Assembly: GCF_014192575.1 (NCBI RefSeq)
Contig: NZ_JACHYC010000007.1
Location: 62,001-126,000 of the forward strand
Reading direction: 5' to 3'
From: Variovorax sp. Sphag1AA
GTDB taxonomy: Bacteria; Pseudomonadota; Gammaproteobacteria; Burkholderiales; Burkholderiaceae_C
DNA length: 64,000 nucleotides
In this document: positions 24,035-32,189 of the stretch, piece after piece
Numbering within the stretch: position 1 is the stretch's first letter
Layout of the letters: every line of letters begins with the position of its first letter
The notes under the pieces: generated by a model
The model's input: only the letters and a program-made list of their open reading frames with translations
Told to the model about the DNA's origin: nothing
Databases searched by the model: none
Program-made: the position numbers and the translations under genes

Positions 24035-25467
24035 GCGCCGACACCTTCGACTTCGTTGTGCGCAATGCACGCGTCGCCACCGCCAGCGACACCTTCGACG
24101 CCGACATCGGCATCACTGGAGGCCGCATCGTGCAGCTCGGCATGGGCCTGCCGAAAGGCCGCCGCGAGATCGACGCGGCCGGCGCATTCGTCACGCCGGG
24201 TGGCGTCGATGCGCACTGCCACCTCGACCAGCCGATGGAAGCGCCGGTCCGCATGGCCGACGATTTCGACACCGGCACACGCGCTGCCGCCTGCGGCGGC
24301 ACGACCACGGTGATCCCCTTCGCCGCGCAGCAGAAGGGCCAGTCCCTGCGGGCCGCGGTGCGCGACTACCACCAGCGCGCCGAAGGCCGCGCGCATGTCG
24401 ACCATGCCTTTCACCTGATCGTCAGCGACCCGACGGAGGATGTGCTCAAGAACGAGCTGCCGCAGTTGATTGCCGAGGGCTACACGTCGTTCAAGATCTA
24501 CATGACCTACGACGACCTGAAGCTCAACGATGGCCAGATCCTGGATGTGCTCGCGGTTGCGCGCGAGCATGACGCGATGGCGATGATTCACGCCGAGAAC
24601 GCAGACTGCATCGAGTGGCTGACGCGTCGCCTCGAAGCCAGCGGACGCACCGCACCGCGATTCCATGCGCACGCACGCCCGATGCTCGTCGAGCGCGAGG
24701 CCACGCATCGCGCCATCGCGCTGTCGGAGCTGGTCGACGTGCCGATCATGATCGTGCACGTCTCCGGCAAGGAAGCCGTCGAGCAGATCCGCTGGGCGCG
24801 TTCGCATGGCCTGCACGTGTTCGCCGAAACCTGCCCGCAATACCTCTTCCTCACGGCCGAAGACCTCGGCATCGACGACAGCTACGGCGGCGCACGTTGC
24901 GTGTGCAGCCCGCCGCCGCGCAACAAGGACAACCAGCAGGTGATCTGGAACGGGCTGGCAGATGGCCTGTTCACGATCTTCTCGTCGGACCATGCGCCGT
25001 TCCGCTACGACGCGCCCGAAGGCAAGAAGCCGGGCGGCGAGGAAGTCGCGTTTCGCCACATTCCCAACGGCATTCCCGGCATCGAGACGCGTCTTCCGCT
25101 GCTGTTCTCGCATGGGGTGCTCGACGGGCGCATCACGATCAACCGCTTCGTCGAACTCACTTCGACCAATCCCGCGAAGGCCTACGGCCTGCATCCGCGC
25201 AAGGGGACGATTGCGATCGGCGCCGATGCCGACCTCGTGATCTGGAGCGCGACGCCGAGGCAGGTGCGCAATGCCGACCTGCACCATGCGGTCGACTACA
25301 CGCCCTACGAAGGCATCGAAGTGAAAGCATGGCCCGCGGTCACGCTCGCGCGCGGCGAAGTCGTGTGGGACGGCAGCACATTCCATCCCCGCGCCGGGCG
25401 CGGGCAGTTCCTGCGCCGCGGCCGGCCTTCACTGCTGCCCGCACCGCAACAGCGAGGCACGCCATGA
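24031..25467 (+). CDS. D-hydantoinase/dihydropyrimidinase family cyclic amidohydrolase (copy 1)
   Basis: 478 residues from the ATG at 24031. It has the complete binuclear metal set of the family: GGVDAHCHLDQP (HxH, about 60), the carboxylated Lys in YTSFKIYMTY (about 152), MIHAENAD, IVHVSG, and the Asp in FSSDHAP (about 318). It opens a cyclic amide ring of the dihydropyrimidine, hydantoin or imide type. The extra Cys between the metal-binding His residues and the CVCSPPPR segment are shared with the second copy at 45311. Translationally coupled on both sides. Confidence 0.9.
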   Translation: MSADTFDFVVRNARVATASDTFDADIGITGGRIVQLGMGLPKGRREIDAAGAFVTPGGVDAHCHLDQPMEAPVRMADDFDTGTRAAACGGTTTVIPFAAQQKGQSLRAAVRDYHQRAEGRAHVDHAFHLIVSDPTEDVLKNELPQLIAEGYTSFKIYMTYDDLKLNDGQILDVLAVAREHDAMAMIHAENADCIEWLTRRLEASGRTAPRFHAHARPMLVEREATHRAIALSELVDVPIMIVHVSGKEAVEQIRWARSHGLHVFAETCPQYLFLTAEDLGIDDSYGGARCVCSPPPRNKDNQQVIWNGLADGLFTIFSSDHAPFRYDAPEGKKPGGEEVAFRHIPNGIPGIETRLPLLFSHGVLDGRITINRFVELTSTNPAKAYGLHPRKGTIAIGADADLVIWSATPRQVRNADLHHAVDYTPYEGIEVKAWPAVTLARGEVVWDGSTFHPRAGRGQFLRRGRPSLLPAPQQRGTP

Positions 25468-26219
25468 AGATCCTGCTCATCAATCCGAACACCTCCCAGA
25501 GCGTCTCCGATCTCATCGAGGCCGAAGCGCGCCGCGCCGCCGCGCCGGACACGCAGATCAGCGTGCTCACCGCGCCCTTCGGCGTGGCCTACATCGAGAC
25601 GCGCTTCGAGTCGTTGATCGGTGCCTACGCTGCCGCCACGCTCGCCGCCGAGCATTGCGACCAGCACGACGCGATCGTGGTCGCGGCCTTCGGCGACCCG
25701 GGCATCGACGGCCTGCGCGAAGTGCTGGACATCCCCGTCGTGGGCCTCACCGAAGCCGCGCTGATGAGCGCCTGCCTGCTGGGCAAGCGCTTCTCGATCA
25801 TCGCGATCTCGCACCGCATCACCGCGTGGTACCGCGAATGCGTGGCCGCCAACGGCCTGAGCGACAGGCTTGCGAGCATCCGCAACCTGGACAACCCGCT
25901 GAAGGACATCGGCCGCGTGCAGGAAGACCACACCGCGCGCCTCGAAGCGCTGTGCCTCTCGGCCGTGCAGGACGATGGCGCCGACGTGATCATCATCGCG
26001 GGCGCGCCGCTCGCGGGGCTGGCAAGGTCCATCCGGGACCGCATCCCCGTGCCGGTGGTCGACGGCGTGTCGAGCGCCGTGTGCCATGCGCAGACGCTGG
26101 TGTCATTGGGCACGCTGCCGGCGCGGCAAGGCAGCTTCGCGCCGCCGCCGAACAAGCCGAACCAGGGCCTGCCAGAGGGCATCGCGCGCCTGCTGGCCCG
26201 CGACCGCACTTCGCGATAA
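25464..26219 (+). CDS. Hydantoin-racemase-fold protein lacking both catalytic cysteines (copy 1)
   Basis: 251 residues. The N-terminal ILLINPNTS and the fold match Asp/Glu/hydantoin/allantoin racemases. In classical members one Cys lies in (V/A)CFGDPG and the other in GCAG(M). Here these read VAAFGDPG (Ala at 75) and IAGAPLAG (Gly at 180), so neither acid/base cysteine is present. Its role may therefore be something other than two-base racemisation. It overlaps the hydantoinase stop by 4 bp (25464-25467). Confidence 0.82.
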   Translation: MKILLINPNTSQSVSDLIEAEARRAAAPDTQISVLTAPFGVAYIETRFESLIGAYAAATLAAEHCDQHDAIVVAAFGDPGIDGLREVLDIPVVGLTEAALMSACLLGKRFSIIAISHRITAWYRECVAANGLSDRLASIRNLDNPLKDIGRVQEDHTARLEALCLSAVQDDGADVIIIAGAPLAGLARSIRDRIPVPVVDGVSSAVCHAQTLVSLGTLPARQGSFAPPPNKPNQGLPEGIARLLARDRTSR

Positions 26220-26274
26220 GGCCTTGTGGCGACGGCGCGCATGCCGCGTGCGTCGTCGCTAAGATCCGACCGCA

Positions 26275-26991
26275 ATGCCAAAGAAATCAAGTTCAACCCC
26301 AGAGACAACAACGGCCAGCCCGGGCCGTGAACAGGGCGTCGATGCCATCGCCGAGAAGATCTCGACGGCCATCCTCGAACACCGGCTGGCGCCGGGCACC
26401 AAGCTCGGCGAAGACCGGCTCGCCACGATCTTCAACACCAACCGCGCCAAGATTCGCGAGGTGCTCACGCGCCTCGCGCACGAACAGATCGTCGAACTGG
26501 TGCCGCAGCGCGGCGCGCACGTCGCGAAGCCAACCATCGAACAGGCGCGTGACGTCTTCGAGGCCCGCCGCTTGATCGAACCCGGCGTTCTGCGCCGGCT
26601 GATCGGCACGATCGACGACTTCAAGATGCAGCGCCTGCGCAGGCACCTCGAGCTCGAGGCCGATGCACGCCAGCGCAACGACGCACGCGCCGTGGTGCGG
26701 CTGTCGGGCGAATTCCATCTGCTGCTGGCCGAGTTGGCAGGCAACTCGGCGCTCGCGCGCACCATGCGCGAGCTGTCGACGCTGACCTGCCTCATCATCT
26801 CGCTCTACGACGCACCGACGGCCACCAGCTGCCGCGCCGACGAGCACGAAGAGATCGTCGAAGCCATCAAGCGCAAGGATGCGCGCAAGGCCGAGGCGCT
26901 GATGCTGCATCACCTGGAGCACATCGAGGAGAGCCTCAAGCTGGATGCGGGCAGCGACGAAGCCGATCTTGAGAGCATCCTGGGCGAGTAG
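26275..26991 (+). CDS. FadR-subfamily GntR regulator (copy 1)
   Basis: 238 residues. Winged helix-turn-helix at about residues 25-85 (EDRLATIFNTNRAKIREVLTRLAHEQIVELVPQRGAHV), then an all-helical FCD effector domain with the metal-binding pattern (His in EFHLLLAEL; HxxH-like DEHEEIV and MLHHLEHIEE at the end). It is closely related along its length to the regulator at 38451. It lies 55 bp after the racemase-like gene and probably controls the MFS-hydantoinase operon through the ATTGTCAACAAT site at 21892. Confidence 0.9.
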   Translation: MPKKSSSTPETTTASPGREQGVDAIAEKISTAILEHRLAPGTKLGEDRLATIFNTNRAKIREVLTRLAHEQIVELVPQRGAHVAKPTIEQARDVFEARRLIEPGVLRRLIGTIDDFKMQRLRRHLELEADARQRNDARAVVRLSGEFHLLLAELAGNSALARTMRELSTLTCLIISLYDAPTATSCRADEHEEIVEAIKRKDARKAEALMLHHLEHIEESLKLDAGSDEADLESILGE

Positions 26992-27046
26992 GCCTGTTCG
27001 TTGCAGATGCCCGTCTGAGTGGGCCTGACCTTCAGAGGAAATACTG

Positions 27047-27559
27047 ATGAGCGCAACGAAATTCCGAATGGGGCGACTGGACCACGTGCACATTCGTGTG
27101 CCCAACCGTGCAGAGGCGGCACGGTGGTACGCCGAGCATCTCGGCTTCGAGCCTGTGGAGAGGTTCGACTTCTGGGCCAATGGTTTCGAGGGCGGCCCGC
27201 TCCAGATGTCGGCCGATGGTGGTCGGACGATGCTTGCGCTATTCGAGGCGAGCGAAGGGCACCCAATGGTTCGGCAAACACTCGGCGTTGCCTTCAGCTT
27301 GGACGCCGACGGCTTCATCGCCTTCGCCCGCTCCCTCCCCTGCGGGATTGCCAGCCCATCGGGTCAGCCGCTCGCTGTAGATGACGTCGTCGATTTCGAC
27401 TTGTGCTGGGCCTTCAACCTGGTTGACCCATGGGGCAATCAGTACGAACTCAACTGCTACGAGTACGACCGCATCAAGACGGAACTCATCGACGCCGATG
27501 GCGTCGAGCCGGAGCGGTATTGGCCGCGCGAGCAGTACAGGGACTTTCGAAACAGCTGA
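27047..27559 (+). CDS. Glyoxalase/bleomycin-resistance (VOC) family protein
   Basis: 170 residues. It begins with the VOC core DHVHIRVPNRAEAARWYAEHLGFEP (first metal-binding His and beta-alpha-beta unit) and has a late VDPWGNQYELNCYEYDR with the metal-binding Glu. The substrate is unknown. GAGGAAA upstream supports the ATG at 27047. It starts a short run of genes unrelated to amide catabolism (27.0-29.0 kb). Confidence 0.85.
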   Translation: MSATKFRMGRLDHVHIRVPNRAEAARWYAEHLGFEPVERFDFWANGFEGGPLQMSADGGRTMLALFEASEGHPMVRQTLGVAFSLDADGFIAFARSLPCGIASPSGQPLAVDDVVDFDLCWAFNLVDPWGNQYELNCYEYDRIKTELIDADGVEPERYWPREQYRDFRNS

Positions 27560-27580
27560 CGCGTTCGAGTCCTTGCGCGT

Positions 27581-27772
27581 TCAGATGCCGTCAAGCACCG
27601 GAGCATGGCAGGCGACGCAGAGCTTGTTCCCGTCCGGGTCGCGAAAGTAGGCGCCGTAATAGTCGTCGTGGTACTGCGGGCGAAGCCCTGGAGGGCCTTC
27701 GCAGGTGCCGCCGTTCTCCAAGGCCGCTTGGTATGCCGCCCGGACCGACGCCCTGGTGGCTGCGGAAAACAC
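27581..27772 (-). pseudogene. C-terminal half of a VOC-family protein
   Basis: 63 codons starting at a GTG (27770-27772), preceded by GAGGAG with a 5-base spacer. The product matches the second half of VOC proteins: AAYQAALENGGTCEG, GLRPQYHDDYYGAYFRDPDGNKL and VACHAP. The N-terminal half is missing, and an in-frame TGA lies four codons before the GTG. It is most likely a gene remnant. The good ribosome-binding site leaves open a real half-size protein. Confidence 0.65.
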
Positions 27773-27812
27773 GTCGGCTCCTCAGGAAAGTTGGGGGTTG
27801 GCTTTCGACGGA

Positions 27813-28448
27813 CTATGCAGCCAAGGTGTACTCCAGCGCCCAGAAGTAATCCCACTCCCGGTAGGCCGCAGAGCTTGCATAAGGCCCGACCAAACTCAGC
27901 AGTTCCTCGCGCGAAGGGAAGTTCTTCAGGACGCGGTGCTTCGAGCCGTCCGACAGCGAGCGGTATTGGTAGGTATTCCCGTCGTCATCCCGTTCCGAAA
28001 TAGGCGTACTGCTGCCTTGCACGAAGCGGTTGTCGACAAAGACCACCGTGGCGCCTGGTTCGAGCGCCCTGTGCAGTCCGCGCAGAAACTGGTCGATTCG
28101 CTCCAAGGGAATATGAGACCACCAGAAACCGGCGAAGGCCGCGTCGAAGGACTCGGTGCGCGCAGGAAGCTCGTATGCGTCGCCCTGGATGAATTCGACC
28201 TTGCCGGGGGGAACGCGATGTCGTGCGATTGTCAGCGTCTCTTCCGCCGCATCGAGGGCGACGACCTTGTTGGCATTGGGCGCGAAGAACTGCGTCCAGT
28301 ATCCGGTGCCACACGCAATCTCAAGCACGAGTCGCCCGGCGAACACGCCCGAGATCCAGGTCTCCATCTCGCGCAGGTTGGGCTGACGCTCGGGCTTCAA
28401 GTAGATCTTGTCGTACTCGGCGGCTCGTGCTGAATAGTAGTCACGCAT
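27813..28448 (-). CDS. Class I SAM-dependent methyltransferase
   Basis: 211 residues. SAM-binding motif I is VLEIACGTGYWTQFF (about 41-55), the acidic residue after strand 2 is in VALDAAEET, and motif II-III is GDAYELP...FDAAFAGFWWSH. It resembles small ubiE/methylase-11-type enzymes. The acceptor is unknown. It lies 40 bp upstream of the VOC remnant on the same strand. Confidence 0.85.
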   Translation of the reverse strand: MRDYYSARAAEYDKIYLKPERQPNLREMETWISGVFAGRLVLEIACGTGYWTQFFAPNANKVVALDAAEETLTIARHRVPPGKVEFIQGDAYELPARTESFDAAFAGFWWSHIPLERIDQFLRGLHRALEPGATVVFVDNRFVQGSSTPISERDDDGNTYQYRSLSDGSKHRVLKNFPSREELLSLVGPYASSAAYREWDYFWALEYTLAA

Positions 28449-28490
28449 GGTTTCAGTTGGGGTTGGGTTGGTTCCGCATGCTACGGACCG

Positions 28491-29027
28491 CTAGTTCACC
28501 GTGACCATGACGTGGGTCTCCGGTCCCGCTCGCATGACGTAGTTGACCGGATGCAGCGCCTCGCCGGGACCGCATGCGCCTGCCGGGTTCAACATGGCCG
28601 CGAGCGCGCCGGGCAGCTTCTTCTTGAATGGTCCGACGGGCAGGCACACGGTGACGTTGGCCACGCCGGAATTCTTCTCGTCCCTGTCCTTGTAGAACCT
28701 GTCGTTGATTTGGAAGGTCTCGGGCCTGTACTGGCCGGCGGGCGTGTCCTTGATGAAGATCGACAGATAGGACTCCCAGCCGGTTCCCATCTCGACGTCC
28801 ATGCAGACGCCCGGCTTCATGGTGTACCAACCCTGGAGCATCACCTGGCAATTCGATCCGCGAAGCTCGCATCTCGAACCGGGATTGTCCGAGTCCTCAT
28901 GGATGACGGCAAAGACGATGTCCGTCGGTCGTCCATTGCAGAGCTTGTTCGTGCCCGCCGCGCCAGCGTGAATTGCTACAGCAGAAAACAGCAGAGCGCC
29001 GAACGCGAGATGCACGAGTGATTTCAT
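28491..29027 (-). CDS. Exported cysteine-containing hypothetical protein
   Basis: 178 residues. A clear Sec signal peptide (MKSLVHLAFGALLFSAVAIH, cleavage after AGA, about residue 24). The mature part has six cysteines (in LCNG, RCEL, NCQV, VCMD, VCLP and ACGP), which suggests three disulfides in the periplasm or outside the cell. I do not recognise the family. It sits in the patch of unrelated genes that splits the amide-catabolism region. Confidence 0.7.
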   Translation of the reverse strand: MKSLVHLAFGALLFSAVAIHAGAAGTNKLCNGRPTDIVFAVIHEDSDNPGSRCELRGSNCQVMLQGWYTMKPGVCMDVEMGTGWESYLSIFIKDTPAGQYRPETFQINDRFYKDRDEKNSGVANVTVCLPVGPFKKKLPGALAAMLNPAGACGPGEALHPVNYVMRAGPETHVMVTVN

Positions 29028-29116
29028 CGGTTCCCCTGGAGAGTGCGCTTGCCGCTTGAAACGGAGTGTGCTCCAACCTTCCAGATCGCGATGTCAGCCG
29101 AGGACTCGCCGACGCT

Positions 29117-30511
29117 CTACCCTCGCAGATCCGTCGATTCGATGACCTTGGCCATGCGCAACACGGTTGCATCTTCGTACCGCGGCGCCACCACCTGCAA
29201 GCCGACCGGCAGCCCACGCACGAGTCCGGCCGGCACCGAGCATGCGGGAACGCCACAGTAGTTGAACAACGGCGTGAAGGCTGCGTGACCTCGTGGACCG
29301 GCCGGCTGGCCGCCGATGAGCGGCGGGCCGAGCTGGTCCAGCGGCCATGCAGTCACCGGTGCGGTGGGACTCAGCAGCAGGTCGTACCGCTCGAAGAAGC
29401 TGCCCAGCGCATGGCCGATGCGTTCGCGCAGACGCAATGCGCGTGCGATGTCTGCAGGCGTGCAGCGCGCTCCCGCTTCGATCTGCATCACGAGATTCGG
29501 ATCGATGCGGTCGCGCTCCGACGCCAGCCGGTCGCCGTACAACGCGTGAAGACCGGCTTGCTGAAGCGCAAGCAGCGGGTATTCGCGAGCCTCGGCGGGC
29601 CATGCGGGGTCGGCGTCGTCGATGCGCCAGCCTTCGGCGCGCAGTGCATCGACGCGTGACTGAAGAGCCGCGAGCACGTCGTCGTCGATCGCGAAGTCGC
29701 AACCGAGCCGAGGGCTCCACGCAATGCGCAGGTCGCGCGGTGGCGCGGCGAGCGGTGTGCCGGCTTCCAGACCACTGGGAATGGGGACGCCTGCCGGATC
29801 ACCTGCGTCGTAGGCAGCCAGCAGGTCGTAGACCCATGCGCAGTCGGCGACGTCGGTTGCGAGCACGCCGATGACCGAGAGGCCGTAGTTGGGCTCGGCG
29901 AAGCCCCACGGGTGGGGAATCATTCCCGCGCTGGGCTTGAGTCCGACGAGCCCGCAATGCGCGGCCGGCCGTCGCGTGGAGCCGCCCGCATCGGTGGCCA
30001 GCGCGAGCAGACCCAGCCTGCTTGCGAGGGCCGACACCGCGCCGCCGGACGAACCGCCTGGCGTGAGGGCGGGGTCCATCGGGTGGCGTGTCGCCCCGTA
30101 GATCAGATTGCTGGTCACGCCCTTGCAGGCGAACTCGGAGCAATTGGTGATGCCGAGAACCACCGCGCCCAGTGCGCGCAGCCGCGCGACCGCCCAGGCA
30201 TCGCGCGGTGCGATGAAGTGCTCGAACAGCAGCGACCCCTGCGTGATGCGGTAGCCCTCGACCCAGAGGTTGTCCTTGATGGTGACCGGCACGCCGGCGA
30301 GCGGCAATGATTCGCCCGCGGCCAGGCGGCGATCGACATCGGCAGCCTCGCGCAGCACGCGATCGGGATCGAACTGCACGATGGCAAGCAACGCCGGGTT
30401 CAGGGCTTCCGCGCGTGCAATGAAGTGCCGTGCCACATCGACCGCACTGAGAGCGCCGTCGATGACCTGCGACGCCAGCGCTCGCGCGGACAGGGAATGC
30501 AGCGCGGTCAT
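29117..30511 (-). CDS. Amidase-signature-family amidase
   Basis: 464 residues from the ATG at 30509-30511. The Ser-cisSer-Lys triad is visible: Lys in VTIKDNLWVEG (about 76), the Ser in PGGSSGGA (about 152-157), and the nucleophile in DAGGSTRRPAAHCG (about 173-180). It hydrolyses an amide or N-carbamoyl/urea-like bond. It is the last gene of a four-gene run in which each start overlaps the previous stop by 4 bp, so it should act late in that pathway, for example on the half-amide released by ring opening. Confidence 0.9.
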   Translation of the reverse strand: MTALHSLSARALASQVIDGALSAVDVARHFIARAEALNPALLAIVQFDPDRVLREAADVDRRLAAGESLPLAGVPVTIKDNLWVEGYRITQGSLLFEHFIAPRDAWAVARLRALGAVVLGITNCSEFACKGVTSNLIYGATRHPMDPALTPGGSSGGAVSALASRLGLLALATDAGGSTRRPAAHCGLVGLKPSAGMIPHPWGFAEPNYGLSVIGVLATDVADCAWVYDLLAAYDAGDPAGVPIPSGLEAGTPLAAPPRDLRIAWSPRLGCDFAIDDDVLAALQSRVDALRAEGWRIDDADPAWPAEAREYPLLALQQAGLHALYGDRLASERDRIDPNLVMQIEAGARCTPADIARALRLRERIGHALGSFFERYDLLLSPTAPVTAWPLDQLGPPLIGGQPAGPRGHAAFTPLFNYCGVPACSVPAGLVRGLPVGLQVVAPRYEDATVLRMAKVIESTDLRG

Positions 30512-31260
30512 GATGCGCGCTTTCCTGCGAAGAGAGAGGCCAGCGATGCGGAGACGTCCGTCACGTCGCGACCGACGATCGGCGCGAGGCTCCCGGCCCG
30601 CGCGGCGGGCAGCGCGAGTCGATGGCGTGCTTCGGCCAGGGCGACCGCGCAGGCGACGCCGTCCAGCAGTGGCACCGACGCGCGGGACTGCAGCGGCCCG
30701 GCCATCGACGCCATCGCGGCGCCGGCAAGCAACACAGCTTCGGCACCATCGCGCTGCACCAGCCGTTCGATGCCTTCGAGTACCTGTGCCTGGACCAGCT
30801 CGGGTGTCGTGAAGGTCTGCTCGGGCGTCACGTCGAGCGCCTCGACGCCGGCCAGCCGCGCGGCCATGCCGTGCTGCGCGACCAGTTCGCGATACAGCGG
30901 CGCCATGCGCGCGCCATAGGTCAGCACGCCAATGCGGCTCGCCAGCGTGGCACCGACCAGCAGCCCGGCCTCGGTCATGCCGATGACCGGAATGTCGAGC
31001 AACTCGCGGCACGGCCAGAGCGCGCTGTCCAGCGACACACCGAGAACGATCGCATCGACTTCGCCCGCATGCTGCGCCGCGAACTCCAGCACCTCCTGCT
31101 GCGCAATCGCGTTCTCGGCACGCGAGGCGATGATGGCGGGGCCGCGCCGTCCGGTGACGGGGATCAGCTCCGTGTCCGGCCGCGCCACGGCGCGCGCAGC
31201 GGCCAGCACTGCATCCGTCACCGCCTGTGTACGGTTCGGATTGATCAACAGCAGCTTCAT
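30508..31260 (-). CDS. Hydantoin-racemase-fold protein lacking both catalytic cysteines (copy 2)
   Basis: 250 residues from the ATG at 31258-31260. Same fold as the protein at 25464 (LLLINPNRTQ at the N-terminus, ELLDIPVIGMTEAG). The two positions that carry cysteines in hydantoin and allantoin racemases are Val 75 (VLGVSLDS) and Gly 180 (LLAGAAMAS), the same positions as in the other copy. It is translationally coupled to the PuuE-like gene before it and the amidase after it. Confidence 0.8.
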   Translation of the reverse strand: MKLLLINPNRTQAVTDAVLAAARAVARPDTELIPVTGRRGPAIIASRAENAIAQQEVLEFAAQHAGEVDAIVLGVSLDSALWPCRELLDIPVIGMTEAGLLVGATLASRIGVLTYGARMAPLYRELVAQHGMAARLAGVEALDVTPEQTFTTPELVQAQVLEGIERLVQRDGAEAVLLAGAAMASMAGPLQSRASVPLLDGVACAVALAEARHRLALPAARAGSLAPIVGRDVTDVSASLASLFAGKRAS

Positions 31261-32189
31261 GCCACTCCCTTCATCGATGCCGGCGGTGGCACGTGTTCCA
31301 GCCAATGCCGCGCGATCTGCTCGCGGGTCGCGAACCACACGCCCTGGCGGCCCGCCATGCGATCCGCCAGTGCCTTCAGGCCGCCGATGCGTGCGGCCCG
31401 TCCGATGATGCGGGTGTGCAGGCCGATGGACATCATGCGCGGCGCTTCGCGCGATTCGGCCAGAAGCCAGTCGAAGGCATCGCCGCAGTAGCGCGCGAAA
31501 TCGTCGCCATGCACGAAGGCGTGGCTGTCGAAGAAGCGCATGTCGTTGGTGTCGAAGGCGTAGGGCACCACGAGGTGCGGCTTCCCGCCGACGGCCCGGT
31601 AGTAGGGAAGGTCATCGTTGTAGGCGTCGCTGTCGTAGAGAAAGCCGCCGTGCTCCACCAGCAGCCGGCGCGTGTTGACGGACGCCGACGACTTGGTGTG
31701 CCAGCCCACGGGCGGCCTGCCGTAGAGGCGCTCGATGGTGGCGACGCTGCGCGCGATGCGTGCGCGTTCCTCGGCCTCGGGCATTCCTGCGTGCGATTCC
31801 CAGCGCCAGCCGTGGCAGGAAATCTCGAAGCCGCGATGCCGTGCGTCTTCGGCGATCCACGGGGTGGCTTCCAGCGCGCGGGCGCAGCAGTTGAGCGTGA
31901 GCGGAACGCCGGCATCCGCGAGCACGCGCGTGATGCGTCGGTAGCCGACGCGCGCGCCGTACTCGAAGTGGCTTTCCATGCAGAGGTCCTGCGCGCCGAC
32001 CACTTCATGGTTGACTTCGTGGCGCGCTTCGTTGCATTCGTCGCCGGCGCTCAGCGCGAACTCCGCGCCTTCCTCCACGTTCAGCACGAATGAGACCGCG
32101 AGGCCCGCGCCACCGGGCCAGCGCACAGCCGGGGCGGTGTCGCCATACCCGATGAGGTCGCGCGGCAGGTAGTTGGCAGAGGTGTTCAT
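31257..32189 (-). CDS. Polysaccharide-deacetylase-fold hydrolase, PuuE allantoinase-like
   Basis: 310 residues. The fold is NodB-like, but the motifs are those of the PuuE group: LNVEEGAEF in place of the deacetylase TFDDG, SHFEYGARVGYRRITRVLADAG, EISCHGWRWESH (about 120-131) and GWHTKSSASVNTRRLLVEHGGFLYDSDAYNDDLPY. PuuE members hydrolyse cyclic ureides such as allantoin without a metal. Coupled by 4-bp overlaps to the amidohydrolase gene before it and the racemase-like gene after it, it probably opens or trims a cyclic ureide or amide. Confidence 0.85.
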   Translation of the reverse strand: MNTSANYLPRDLIGYGDTAPAVRWPGGAGLAVSFVLNVEEGAEFALSAGDECNEARHEVNHEVVGAQDLCMESHFEYGARVGYRRITRVLADAGVPLTLNCCARALEATPWIAEDARHRGFEISCHGWRWESHAGMPEAEERARIARSVATIERLYGRPPVGWHTKSSASVNTRRLLVEHGGFLYDSDAYNDDLPYYRAVGGKPHLVVPYAFDTNDMRFFDSHAFVHGDDFARYCGDAFDWLLAESREAPRMMSIGLHTRIIGRAARIGGLKALADRMAGRQGVWFATREQIARHWLEHVPPPASMKGVA

